DNA from: Proteus vulgaris
GTDB lineage: Bacteria > Pseudomonadota > Gammaproteobacteria > Enterobacterales > Enterobacteriaceae
Reading direction: 5' to 3'
Length of the DNA: 64,000 bases
Assembly (NCBI RefSeq): GCF_033708015.1
Contig: NZ_CP137920.1
Span: 1,488,001 to 1,552,000 of the forward strand
Part shown: positions 55,526 through 64,000 of the stretch, one piece after another
Layout of the letters: every line of letters begins with the position of its first letter
Position numbering within the stretch: the stretch's first letter is position 1
Translations under genes and position numbers: made by a program
Notes under the pieces: generated by a model
Database searches by the model: none
Told to the model about the DNA's origin: nothing
Seen by the model: only the letters and a program-made list of their open reading frames with translations

Positions 55526-57013
55526 ATGTCAGAACAACAAAATAGTACTGCTGGTTCGGGCGCAGTACGCACTTTGCGCAGAGAGTTAAAAGCGCGACAT
55601 TTAGCGATGATCGCTATTGGTGGTTCAATTGGTACAGGGCTTTTTGTCGCATCAGGTGCCACTGTTGCTCAAGCAGGTCCAGGTGGGGCATTACTCTCTT
55701 ATGCTTTAATTGGATTAATGGTCTATTTTCTAATGACAAGCCTTGGGGAATTAGCGGCATTTATGCCTGTTTCTGGCTCATTCTCAACCTACGGCTCTAA
55801 GTATGTAGAAGAAGGTTTTGGTTTCGCATTAGGCTGGAACTATTGGTATAACTGGGCAGTTACCATTGCTGTTGACCTTGTTGCTGCGCAATTAGTGATG
55901 CTTTATTGGTTCCCTGATGTTGATGGTTGGATCTGGAGTGCTTTATTCCTTGGGGTTATTTTCTTACTCAACTATATCTCTGTAAAAGGATTTGGTGAGG
56001 CAGAATATTGGTTCTCATTAATCAAAGTTTCCACAGTAATTATCTTCATTATTGTGGGTATTGCCATGATCACTGGCATTATGAAAGGTGCCGAAAACGC
56101 AGGTTGGCATAATTGGGAAATTGGTGATGCACCTTTTGCGGGTGGCTTCGCTGCCATGATTGGTGTTGCCATGATTGTTGGCTTTTCATTCCAAGGTACA
56201 GAGCTAATTGGTATTGCGGCGGGGGAATCTAAAGATCCGGCTAAAAATATTCCAAAAGCGGTGCGTAAAGTCTTCTGGCGTATCTTATTATTTTATATCT
56301 TCGCGATTTTAATTATTAGCTTAATTATCCCTTACACTGATCCTAATTTATTGCGTAATGATGTGGGTGATATTAGCGTTAGTCCATTCACGCTAGTCTT
56401 TAAAAATGCGGGATTATTATCTGCGGCAGCCATCATGAATGCGGTTATCTTAACGGCGGTACTTTCTGCGGGTAACTCAGGCATGTATGCATCAACGCGT
56501 ATGCTGTTTACATTAGCAAGAGAAGGCAAAGCACCAAAATGCTTTGGTAAATTATCTAAAAACGGTGTGCCACGTAATGCGCTTTATGCGACAACAGTAG
56601 TTGCTGGTCTATGCTTTTTAAGCTCAATGTACGGAAACCAAACTGTCTACTTATGGTTATTAAATACCTCGGGAATGACGGGTTTTATAGCATGGTTGGG
56701 TATTGCGATTAGTCACTATCGTTTCCGTAAGGGGTATGTTGCACAAGGTCGTGATTTAAATGACTTACCTTATCGCTCGGGGTTCTTCCCAATTGGTCCT
56801 ATTTTTGCCTTTATATTGTGTTTAATTATTACATTAGGTCAAAATTACCAAGCTTTCCTAGAAGATAAGATTGATTGGTATGGTGCAATTGCAACCTATA
56901 TTGGGATCCCATTATTCTTATTAATTTGGTTTACTTATAAGATTGTAAAGAAAACCCGTTTTATTCGTTATAACGAAATGGAATTTCCAACACATACTGC
57001 GAATAAAAAATAA
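55526..57013 (+). CDS. lysP: Lysine-specific permease LysP
   Basis: The 495-residue amino acid transporter (APC family, 12 helices) has RELKARHLAMIAIGGSIGTG then LFVASG, the FSFQGTELIGIAAGESKDPA motif and the ending FIRYNEMEFPTHTANKK. Length is near that of E. coli (489). LysP also binds CadC to set lysine decarboxylase induction in organisms with cad genes. The neighbours yeiE and cirA match the conserved order. Confidence 0.94.
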   Translation: MSEQQNSTAGSGAVRTLRRELKARHLAMIAIGGSIGTGLFVASGATVAQAGPGGALLSYALIGLMVYFLMTSLGELAAFMPVSGSFSTYGSKYVEEGFGFALGWNYWYNWAVTIAVDLVAAQLVMLYWFPDVDGWIWSALFLGVIFLLNYISVKGFGEAEYWFSLIKVSTVIIFIIVGIAMITGIMKGAENAGWHNWEIGDAPFAGGFAAMIGVAMIVGFSFQGTELIGIAAGESKDPAKNIPKAVRKVFWRILLFYIFAILIISLIIPYTDPNLLRNDVGDISVSPFTLVFKNAGLLSAAAIMNAVILTAVLSAGNSGMYASTRMLFTLAREGKAPKCFGKLSKNGVPRNALYATTVVAGLCFLSSMYGNQTVYLWLLNTSGMTGFIAWLGIAISHYRFRKGYVAQGRDLNDLPYRSGFFPIGPIFAFILCLIITLGQNYQAFLEDKIDWYGAIATYIGIPLFLLIWFTYKIVKKTRFIRYNEMEFPTHTANKK

Positions 57014-57029
57014 CCCATAATTTAATATA

Positions 57030-57080
57030 AAAAAACGCTCGTTTTGTGACTTACGTCACATTAAAACGGGCGTTTTTTTA
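57030..57080 (+). terminator. lysP terminator
   Basis: A long stem AAAAACGCTCGTTTT / AAAACGGGCGTTTTT encloses a second arm TGTGAC / GTCACA; seven T follow. Strong by eye. Confidence 0.85.
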
Positions 57081-57140
57081 TTTTTCAATTTAATCATTTT
57101 AGAAAACATACAAAAAACCTAATTATATTAGAAATCGCAT

Positions 57141-57160
57141 TGATAATTATTATTATTTGC
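57141..57160. promoter_or_regulatory. Fur-box-like site upstream of cirA
   Basis: TGATAATTATTATTATTTGC matches much of the Fur consensus. It is 450 bases before cirA, so either the gene has a long leader or the site is at an upstream promoter. Confidence 0.55.
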
Positions 57161-57351
57161 TTTATTGTTGGCGCGTAATTTATTTGTTAACGAATAAAAT
57201 CACAGCTATTGGCTTGATTAAGTAAATCATTAGGTGTCCTTTGTTTAGATAGTAACCCTCTGGCTTCGATAAACTTCGGCAACGCGCCCAAAATGTAGTC
57301 TATTTGTCATAAATATTGCCAACGGGTGTTTATTCAGATGTTTTAGGAACC

Positions 57352-57426
57352 ATGACGGTGATGCAGTGTGTTTCTTCTTTATTATTGGACAAGCCATTAA
57401 ACGCATTAGATCTTAATGACCAATAA
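57352..57426 (+). CDS. Possible 24-codon upstream ORF in the cirA leader
   Basis: The frame MTVMQCVSSLLLDKPLNALD then LNDQ starts at ATG 57352 behind TTTAGGAACC. It has a plausible ribosome site but no other support. If the cirA transcript starts at the Fur-box promoter this peptide would be translated. Confidence 0.25.
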   Translation: MTVMQCVSSLLLDKPLNALDLNDQ

Positions 57427-57609
57427 CATTCAATGGATTTAGTGGGTAAAAGAGAAAAGAAGTAAATATAGGAATGCAGTAAATAGGGATATAAAAAATA
57501 ATATTAAAATAACTAAGGGGAACCAAATTTATGCCCCTAATTTCTGAGCAACTGTCGATATATCCATCTATATAAAACTTAAAGAATATATATTCTTGGA
57601 GAATCGGGA

Positions 57610-59589
57610 ATGGTAGTGTTAAATAAAAATAAAATCGCGCTTGGCGTTGTTGCTGCTATTGCATCAAGTTTTGTTATGACTGCATCAGCAGAAAATGTAG
57701 AAAAATTACTTGTAACAACTGCTTCAGGGTTTAAACAAACTGTTGAAGATGCGCCTGCGTCGGTTTCTGTTGTCACTCGTGAGCAGCTTGAGACCAAATC
57801 TTACCGTGATGTCACGGATGCACTAAAAGATGTACCGGGTGTATTAGTCACCGGCGGTGGAAGTAGTTCTGATATCAGTATTCGTGGTATGGATGCAAAA
57901 TATACCATGATCTTGGTTGATGGTAAGCGTGTTGCCTCGCGTGAAACGCGCCCTAATAGTGATAACGCAGGTATTGAACAAGGTTGGTTACCCCCTTTAC
58001 CTGCCATTGAACGCATTGAAGTTGTGCGTGGTCCAATGTCTTCTTTATATGGTTCGGATGCCATGGGTGGGGTGATCAATATTATTACCCGTAAAGCGCA
58101 AAAAGAGTGGAATGTAAGTTTACGCGCTGATAGCACGCTGACAGAACGTCAAAACTCAGGAAATACTGAACAAGGCAGTTTTTATGCCGCGGGTCCATTG
58201 ATTGATAATTTGCTGGGTTTGAAAGTTCAAGGTCAATATTCGCATCGTAGTGAAGACAAATTTGTGAATGGCTATAATCGTCAAATTACCGCAAGTGGTG
58301 GTGGGACATTAAGCTGGACACCTGATGACAAAAATACGGTTGAATTTGAATTTAAAAAAGACAGCCAACATCGTGATGCTCGTTGGGAATATTCAGCATC
58401 TGAGCGTTCTCGTAAATCTAAGAATAGTGATTTCAGTAAATATGAGTTAACACAATATGCATTGACTCATGATGGTATTTATGACTTTGGTACGATGAAT
58501 ACGTATATCCAACGTGATGAAAATAATAACCCAAGTCGTAAAATGAAATACAACGATACTACTGTACGTAATCAAACGGTATTTATGTTAGATGCGCATA
58601 CATTAAGTGTTGGTGCTCAATATCGTTACGAAGAGTTAAAAGATGAAGGTAATAAACTTAAAGATAGCAATAAATTAGACCGTTACAGCTGGGCACTCTT
58701 TGCTGAGGACGAATGGGCGATGACCAATGACTTCGCTTTAACGGGCGGTCTGCGTATGGATAAAGATGAAAACTACGGTACGCATTGGACACCTCGAGTC
58801 TACGGTGTTTGGCATATGGCCGATGAATGGACGTTAAAAGGGGGTGTTTCTACCGGTTACCGTTCACCAGATTTACGCCAAGCAACAAAAACATGGGGAC
58901 AAGCAACAGGTGGCTCAGGGGGAAATGCTGTTATTTACGGTAACCCAGATCTGAAACCTGAAAAGTCAGTAACGGAAGAAATTGGTATTATTTGGGATAA
59001 CCGTGATAACTTAACGGCAAGTGTGACTATTTATAATACTGATTTTAAAGACAAAATTACTGAACGTCGTATTTGTGATGATAAAGGTGTGTTACCTACG
59101 TGTACCAAAGAGCAAGGATATGGTCACCAATATGACTTTATCAGTACGCGCGAAAACGTAGATAAAGCTAATATGCGTGGTATTGAGGTTACTGGTAACT
59201 GGGTAATTTCACCAGAATGGAACTTAGCCGCTAACTATACCTTTACCGATTCAGAACAGAAGAGTGGTGCATTTAGTGGTAAACCACTGAATAAACAACC
59301 ACGCCATATGGCGAATGCAACCTTAAACTGGGAAACCACGCCAGAAATGGAAACATGGGCACGAATTAATTTCCGTGGTAAAACCTCTGATTACTTATCA
59401 CGTACATCGATGTCACATGGTACTCCTTCTTATGCGTTTGTTGATATTGGTACCAGTTATAGTTTAACCAAACAGCTTAATGTGATTGGTGGTGTTTATA
59501 ATGTACTTGATCGTCGCATCAACTATGAAAACTTTAATACCACATTAGAAGGTCGTCGTTACAACATTGGTTTGAACTATAACTTCTAA
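57610..59589 (+). CDS. cirA: TonB-dependent catecholate siderophore receptor CirA
   Basis: The 659-residue outer-membrane receptor has a signal peptide (to SASAEN), a TonB box (EKLLVTTASG region), a plug domain (residues 45-150: APASVSVVTREQLETKSYRD; DISIRGMDAKYTMILVDGKR) and a 22-strand barrel ending in NIGLNYNF, with terminal Phe. The NPDLKPEKSVTEEIGIIW segment is the family signature. It imports catecholate iron complexes and should be Fur-controlled. The order lysP-cirA is as in E. coli. Confidence 0.9.
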   Translation: MVVLNKNKIALGVVAAIASSFVMTASAENVEKLLVTTASGFKQTVEDAPASVSVVTREQLETKSYRDVTDALKDVPGVLVTGGGSSSDISIRGMDAKYTMILVDGKRVASRETRPNSDNAGIEQGWLPPLPAIERIEVVRGPMSSLYGSDAMGGVINIITRKAQKEWNVSLRADSTLTERQNSGNTEQGSFYAAGPLIDNLLGLKVQGQYSHRSEDKFVNGYNRQITASGGGTLSWTPDDKNTVEFEFKKDSQHRDARWEYSASERSRKSKNSDFSKYELTQYALTHDGIYDFGTMNTYIQRDENNNPSRKMKYNDTTVRNQTVFMLDAHTLSVGAQYRYEELKDEGNKLKDSNKLDRYSWALFAEDEWAMTNDFALTGGLRMDKDENYGTHWTPRVYGVWHMADEWTLKGGVSTGYRSPDLRQATKTWGQATGGSGGNAVIYGNPDLKPEKSVTEEIGIIWDNRDNLTASVTIYNTDFKDKITERRICDDKGVLPTCTKEQGYGHQYDFISTRENVDKANMRGIEVTGNWVISPEWNLAANYTFTDSEQKSGAFSGKPLNKQPRHMANATLNWETTPEMETWARINFRGKTSDYLSRTSMSHGTPSYAFVDIGTSYSLTKQLNVIGGVYNVLDRRINYENFNTTLEGRRYNIGLNYNF

Positions 59590-59614
59590 TTTATTACCCT
59601 CAGTTTGTGTCATT

Positions 59615-59642
59615 AAGACTCCACTTGTGGAGTCTTTTTTTA
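59615..59642 (+). terminator. cirA terminator
   Basis: AAGACTCCA and TGGAGTCTT form a nine-base stem around CTTG, followed by seven T. Confidence 0.9.
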
Positions 59643-60144
59643 TCTCTGATTTTCTTTTATTTGCTCAAAATTAATACTGGAAAGTTTTAAGATTGAGGTT
59701 TATATTTAGCTCAATAACTCATCTTATCAATTGCTCTATTCTGACTACTCTATTGTTATTTTTACGTATTTTGTTTGTTTTTTCCTTAATGTGTTTTCTT
59801 ACATTTTTATTGTGTGAAAGAGGTCTATAAAAAATAGATATTTTTTATCAAAAGACGTTTTTTAGAAAAATAGAAATGGTTTTTAACAATTTCATAGCAT
59901 TAATCTTATTAATGTATTTTAAATGCTTTATTTTGATGGTTTTATATTGATATTTAATTTAAATTATTTTTAAATCTTTATTTATCAATTGGTTATATGT
60001 TTTTTATTTGAACTCCATTCTGTTTTTCTGAAAATTTATACCTTAACGCGTGTGATAAAATTACAATTATTGTTAATTAAATGTGATTTTATATGTTGAC
60101 TTAGTTTGCGAATTGAAAAGATCGTAAAAAAAGGGGGTTTTTTG
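59643..60144. other. AT-rich region before the plaP leader
   Basis: About 500 bases with no gene. A promoter-like TTGACT at 60098-60103 is followed after 17 bases by AGATCG, a weak -10. The plaP transcript probably starts in this region. Confidence 0.45.
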
Positions 60145-60195
60145 ATGAAAATGTATTGCTATTTAAGTCTGAGACGTGCAAAATGCGCCCACTAA
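60145..60195 (+). CDS. Putative 16-residue leader peptide upstream of plaP
   Basis: The ORF encodes MKMYCYLSLRRAKCAH. AAGGGGG at 60131-60137 ends seven bases before the ATG, a strong ribosome site. It ends nine bases before an intrinsic terminator (60204-60235). A short ORF followed at once by a terminator is the arrangement of transcription attenuators. It is rich in Tyr, Cys and basic residues. Expression is not shown. Confidence 0.5.
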   Translation: MKMYCYLSLRRAKCAH

Positions 60196-60203
60196 AAATA
60201 TGA

Positions 60204-60235
60204 CTGATGCGTTTAAAGTGCATCGGTTTTTTTTT
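60204..60235 (+). terminator. Attenuator-type terminator in the plaP leader
   Basis: CTGATGC and GCATCGG form a seven-base stem with a nine-base loop, followed by nine T. It lies directly after the 16-codon ORF and 318 bases before plaP. Confidence 0.75.
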
Positions 60236-60264
60236 GCATTTTTACTTATTACTACACCAAGAGG

Positions 60265-60353
60265 TCAGATTCATTTGAGTCTGAATAGATAACATAATTT
60301 GATTAGCAGCCAGCCCCTTAGAGAAAGGGTTGTCATGATAGAGGAATGCTAAT
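60265..60353 (+). promoter_or_regulatory. Structured leader of the 69-codon ORF and plaP
   Basis: Three stems are visible. TCAGATTCA / TGAGTCTGA lies at 60265-60284. ATTAGCA (60302-60308) pairs with TGCTAAT (60347-60353), enclosing CCCTT / AAGGG (60315-60329). The outer stem ends right at the ATG of the 69-codon ORF and holds its GAGG site in the closed domain, so folding should limit its translation. This looks like a ligand- or ion-sensing leader. Confidence 0.5.
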
Positions 60354-60563
60354 ATGGTACAATTATTCTCTTTCGCAGTCGGGCCTAGCGGCACTGCGGG
60401 CAATGATGACTACGGAGCACGGCGTCTCCTAAACACATACACATCCTTAAAAACTTCATTCTATTCTGTTTATAGGCAGATGCGAAGTCTTCCCAGTAAC
60501 TGTCGGTTGAGTTTATCTAATACTCAAACCGAAGTTATGGGAGGGTTCGCTAATGTCAGATAA
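60354..60563 (+). CDS. 69-residue leader ORF overlapping plaP
   Basis: The ORF starts at ATG 60354 behind GAGG and reads [20 protein letters not shown], ending in GGFANVR. It overlaps the plaP start by 11 bases in another frame, so its translation through the end would cross the plaP start region and a hairpin (CGGTTGAGT ... ACTCAAACCG, 60505-60534) before it. Amino acid composition is not that of a known family. It is either a translated leader that couples to plaP or a chance frame; the close overlap favours the first. Confidence 0.5.
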   Translation: MVQLFSFAVGPSGTAGNDDYGARRLLNTYTSLKTSFYSVYRQMRSLPSNCRLSLSNTQTEVMGGFANVR

Positions 60564-61932
60564 CGTCATCTCCTCTATCGGCACTAACCAAACTGGTGCT
60601 AACAATCGAGTTCAATTACGTAAAACCTTGACGCTAATGCAAGTAGTCATGATGGGGCTTGCTTTTTTACAGCCTATGACTATTTTCGATACATTTGGTA
60701 TCGTTTCTGGCATTACGAATGGTCACGTAGCAACCTCGTATGCGATTGCGTTAATTGCAATTTTATTTACAGCGGTGAGCTATGGAAAATTAGTTAAGCG
60801 TTTTCCTTCAGCAGGCTCTGCGTATACTTATGCTCAAAAATCCATGAGTCCTTATGTTGGCTTTATGGTGGGATGGTCATCTTTACTCGACTATTTATTT
60901 ATGCCAATGATCAATATCTTATTGGCGAAAATCTATTTACAAGCAATATTCCCGGGCGTTGAACCGTGGATCTTTGTATTTGCTTTAGTGGCTTTAATGA
61001 CGTTCTTTAACCTACGTGGTATTAACGTTGTTGCTAACTTAAATACAGCAATTGTTATTGTGCAAGTTGCAGTAATGGTTGTGTTTGTTGGATTACTTAT
61101 TCACGGTGTTTATAACGGTGAAGGTGTAGGGGAGTTATGGACCTTTAGACCGTTTGCATCCGTTGATGCTGAATTGATACCTATGATCACAGGAGCGACA
61201 ATACTCTGTTTCTCATTCTTAGGATTTGATGGTATCAGCACATTGTCTGAAGAGACGCCAAATGCAGGTAAAGTGATCCCTAAAGCGATTTTCTTAACCG
61301 CGTTGATTGGTGGGATCATCTTTATTGCCGTTTCTTACTTTTTACAATTGTATTTCCCAGATATTTCACGATTCAAAAATCCAGAAGAGTCACAACCTGA
61401 AATAATGCTGTATGTTGCGGGTGCTTTATTCCAGTCTATTATTTTAGTGTTCTCATGTGTGACGGTATTAGCATCTGGTATGGCGGCTCACGCAGGTGTT
61501 GCTCGCTTACTTTATGTTATGGGTCGCGATGGCGTATTCCCAGAGAAGACATTTGGTTACGTACATCCTAAATGGCGTACACCTGCATTTAACGTGCTAT
61601 TAGTGGGTTTCTTAGCCTTAGGTGCGGTGTTCTTTGATTTAGTGACGGCAACAGCATTAATTAACTTTGGTGCATTAGTTGCGTTTACTTTCGTGAATCT
61701 GTCTGTTATTTCACAATTCTATATTCGTGAGCGTCGTAATAAAGGATTAATGGATCACATTAATTACCTGATATTACCTATCATTGGTGCTGCGACAATG
61801 GGGGTATTGTGGATAAACCTTGAACCAGGGTCTATGGAGTTAGGTCTTGTTTGGGGCGCCATTGGTTTACTCTATATGGTGTGGATCACACGTCGATTCC
61901 GTCGACCGATGCCACAAATGCCAGAAAAGTAA
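60553..61932 (+). CDS. plaP: Putrescine importer PlaP
   Basis: The 459-residue APC-family transporter (12 helices) matches E. coli PlaP closely from [20 protein letters not shown], through [40 protein letters not shown] and [20 protein letters not shown], to the C-terminus. It differs from PuuP at several PlaP-type positions ([20 protein letters not shown]). PlaP imports putrescine, and in P. mirabilis it is reported to be needed for putrescine-stimulated swarming. GGGAGGG lies eight bases before the ATG. A long structured leader precedes it. Confidence 0.9.
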   Translation: MSDNVISSIGTNQTGANNRVQLRKTLTLMQVVMMGLAFLQPMTIFDTFGIVSGITNGHVATSYAIALIAILFTAVSYGKLVKRFPSAGSAYTYAQKSMSPYVGFMVGWSSLLDYLFMPMINILLAKIYLQAIFPGVEPWIFVFALVALMTFFNLRGINVVANLNTAIVIVQVAVMVVFVGLLIHGVYNGEGVGELWTFRPFASVDAELIPMITGATILCFSFLGFDGISTLSEETPNAGKVIPKAIFLTALIGGIIFIAVSYFLQLYFPDISRFKNPEESQPEIMLYVAGALFQSIILVFSCVTVLASGMAAHAGVARLLYVMGRDGVFPEKTFGYVHPKWRTPAFNVLLVGFLALGAVFFDLVTATALINFGALVAFTFVNLSVISQFYIRERRNKGLMDHINYLILPIIGAATMGVLWINLEPGSMELGLVWGAIGLLYMVWITRRFRRPMPQMPEK

Positions 61933-61965
61933 TGCTATAAAAATTGTCATAAAAAATAAGTATAG

Positions 61966-61998
61966 AAATGGCTTCAGTAATGAAGCCATTTTTTTTGC
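61966..61998 (+). terminator. plaP terminator
   Basis: AAATGGCTTCA and TGAAGCCATTT form an 11-base stem around GTAA, followed by a T run. Confidence 0.92.
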
Positions 61999-62401
61999 CT
62001 ATGTGAAATTATCAGTATTAAATTAGTAGTATTAAATCGCAATTGAATAATAAAAGATAAATATAGTAGTTTACACATCGAATAAATATTTCAAAAACAA
62101 ATAAATTATTTTAATTTTGGTTATTTAAAGTAAATAAATAACCTTAATTTTAAATGTAATTTATTTTATAATTTATTAAAGTAAATATTAATAAGTTTAT
62201 TAAGTGATTTTTATTATTATATAAGGCTGTTTTTTTAACATAGGTTAATTTTTTTAATCTTTATATTATTAAATTAATGGTATTTTATTTGTTATTCAAC
62301 TTTTGATATTTACTTTACATATTTTAATATTAATAATATTAAAGATTAGATATATCCTAAATAAATACAATTAAAATCACAGACTTTATTTATTATATAA
62401 T
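61999..62401. other. Very AT-rich region before the haemolysin exporter gene
   Basis: About 400 bases, nearly all A and T, with no gene. It must carry the haemolysin operon promoter; I cannot choose one, and no Fur box was recognised. Confidence 0.5.
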
Positions 62402-64000
62402 ATGAAAAAAATCATACTTTTTTTAAAGTTATGGGTGTTTTTTACACTCTTTAATATTCCCATATCTTTAGTAAATGCTTCTGAAAAAGCGACAGAAATA
62501 TTTAACCAACAACAACAGCATAATCAAAGCCAACAAGAAGCGCTTTACCAGCAATTAACACCTGAAACACCTAATATCTATTTTGATATTAGCCAATATG
62601 AAGAAAAAGAGAGTGGAACGGAAGAAAAACACTGTTTTAAAATCGAACATATTGAAATAACCAATGCAGAGGTTATTCCTCATTGGGTTAATTTATCTCG
62701 TTTTAAAACAGAATTTATAGGGAAATGTTTAGGTATAAAAGGAATAAATACCGTTGTGACTCGTATGCAAAATCGGCTATTAACGCATGGATGGATCACT
62801 ACGCGTATTGTTGTACCTGAACAAGATATTAGTCGTGGAACATTATATTTAACAATAGTCCCAGGTATTATTCGTAATGTTAAATTTACTGATGACTCTG
62901 ATAAATACGCTTTGTTGTATACCAGTATGCCTGCGCATAAAAAACAATTACTTGATTTACGAGATATTGAACAAGGGCTAGAAAACCTGCAGCGATTACC
63001 GGTTGTGAGCGCTGAAATGGAAATTAAGCCAGGGAAAAATGCAGGAGAAAGCGATATTGTGATAAAACGAAAACAATCTCGTTTCTGGCATACATCATTA
63101 TGGATAAATGATGCTGGATCACCCGCAACAGGGCGTTATCAAGGTGGTTTAATGTTAGCACTAGATAATCCTTTCGCACTGAGTGATTTGTTCTATTTAT
63201 CAACAGAACGTGATTTAGACTTTGCGGGTAATAAAAATAATCAAAATATGATGGCGCATTATTCAGTCCCTTTTGGTTATTGGCTATTTGATATTAACGC
63301 CTCTAAATATGATTATTCCCAAACAGTTGCAGGTCATATCAAAGATATTCTTTATTCAGGAGAAAGTGACAGTATTAATGCAGGTGTGTCATATATCCTT
63401 TTTCGTAATCAAAGCAGTAAAACGACATTACGTTATGGTATTCAAGCTAAAGTTTTACGAAATTATGTTGATAATACTGAAATTGAAATCCAACGCCGAC
63501 GTGTTAGCCATTGGCTAATGAATCTTTCACATCGCCAATATTTTAGTTTTGGAACTTTGGAAGGCAGCATTAATTACCAAAAAGGAACACGTTGGTTTGG
63601 TTCAGTTGCAGCCTATGAAGAACAATATCGTGATAATTACTATGCAACAGATAAAGCGGATATTCTAACATGGCGTGCTGAATTAGATATTCCTATCTCT
63701 ATTGCTCAGCAGCAATTTAAATATCAACTACATTATCGTAAACAAATGACACACGATGCATTAACACCCATTGATCAGTTTGCAATAGGTAATCGTTGGA
63801 CTATTCGTGGATTTGATGGTGAAAGAACACTGAGTGCTAATGAAGGTTGGTTTGTACAAAATACGTTAAGTTGGCGATATCCTGCATCAGAACAATTTAT
63901 TTATCTTGGTGCAGATTATGGCGAATTAAAAACAAATACAGATAATCCTCGATTATTAGGTAAACATCTTGCTGGTGGTGTCGTGGGTATAAAAGGTTCG
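62402..64000 (+). CDS. hpmB: Haemolysin exporter/activator HpmB (ShlB-type TpsB), 3' truncated
   Basis: The frame runs from ATG 62402 to the window edge (533 codons; HpmB has about 561). It has a signal peptide (LKLWVFFTLFNIPISLVNAS), a Gln-rich helix (FNQQQQHNQSQQEAL), and a ShlB-type POTRA domain (CFKIEHIEITNAEVIPHWVN; LLTHGWITTRIVVPEQDISR; LTIVPGIIRNVKF). A 16-strand barrel follows with the IRGFDGERTLSANEGW motif (consensus VRGY/F). This is the outer-membrane partner that secretes and activates the HpmA haemolysin; hpmA should follow just outside the window. No good ribosome site is seen before the ATG. Confidence 0.92.
   Translation, partial: MKKIILFLKLWVFFTLFNIPISLVNASEKATEIFNQQQQHNQSQQEALYQQLTPETPNIYFDISQYEEKESGTEEKHCFKIEHIEITNAEVIPHWVNLSRFKTEFIGKCLGIKGINTVVTRMQNRLLTHGWITTRIVVPEQDISRGTLYLTIVPGIIRNVKFTDDSDKYALLYTSMPAHKKQLLDLRDIEQGLENLQRLPVVSAEMEIKPGKNAGESDIVIKRKQSRFWHTSLWINDAGSPATGRYQGGLMLALDNPFALSDLFYLSTERDLDFAGNKNNQNMMAHYSVPFGYWLFDINASKYDYSQTVAGHIKDILYSGESDSINAGVSYILFRNQSSKTTLRYGIQAKVLRNYVDNTEIEIQRRRVSHWLMNLSHRQYFSFGTLEGSINYQKGTRWFGSVAAYEEQYRDNYYATDKADILTWRAELDIPISIAQQQFKYQLHYRKQMTHDALTPIDQFAIGNRWTIRGFDGERTLSANEGWFVQNTLSWRYPASEQFIYLGADYGELKTNTDNPRLLGKHLAGGVVGIKGS

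Noticed and set aside
57045..57060. CRP site TGTGACTTACGTCACA upstream of cirA
   Set aside because: It matches the consensus, but it is the inner arm of the lysP terminator hairpin and lies 550 bases from cirA.
61999..62401. Replication origin, because of extreme AT content
   Set aside because: No DnaA-box cluster or iterons seen; it is a haemolysin promoter region typical of AT-rich genomes.

Overview
The window looks like a Proteus chromosome (P. mirabilis/vulgaris group; species not decided). It is AT-rich and carries enterobacterial gene blocks in their usual order (yejM-tRNA-Pro, nfo-yeiH-yeiE-lysP-cirA, yejL/yejK/rplY/radD/rsuA/bcr/yejG/mepS). It also has plaP, the putrescine importer linked to Proteus swarming, and ends inside a ShlB/HpmB-type haemolysin exporter gene. 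No database search was possible; all names come from reading motifs and remembered family sequences.

Region 1 (1-14750) is the right part of a contractile-tail prophage: sheath C-terminus, tube, tail chaperone with a -1 frameshift extension, tape measure, baseplate plug/hub/spike/wedge/J, DUF2612, tail fibre and fibre chaperone. Between tape measure and baseplate lies a 3.4 kb accessory insert: two secreted proteins, then a control locus of two divergent Arc/Mnt-like repressors around three evenly spaced palindromes, followed by a BRO-N and an ORF6N antirepressor. Ten-bp direct repeats at 14891-14983 may be integrase arm sites at the prophage end.

Region 2 (15-27.6 kb) is accessory host DNA: CigR-like protein, DUF4303 protein, PACE efflux pump with a divergent LysR regulator, cbpA-cbpM, C69 dipeptidase, Rob-like AraC regulator, MliC-like lysozyme inhibitor, an AAC(2')-Ia-like aminoglycoside acetyltransferase, an alpha/beta hydrolase, a cspA-type cold-shock gene with a long conserved 5' leader, and an LpxL/LpxP lipid A acyltransferase.

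Region 3 (27.6-32.6 kb) contains two RyhB small RNAs, each with a Fur-box promoter and intrinsic terminator, flanking a mini-pilin-like gene and an intact IS200/IS605 element with tnpA and tnpB. A Fur-box remnant and a 5'-nucleotidase follow.

Region 4 (33-36.7 kb) is a decayed element at the tRNA-Pro(GGG) gene: two copies of the tRNA 3' end with their flank, a holin-like pseudogene, and a broken colicin-type DNase/immunity pair.

Region 5 (36.7-64 kb) is mostly core genome. Points of note are two further mini-pilin paralogues, an orphan fruK, a perfect CRP-like palindrome at lpxT, and an elaborate leader in front of plaP with a 16-codon ORF, a terminator, stacked hairpins and a 69-codon ORF overlapping plaP.
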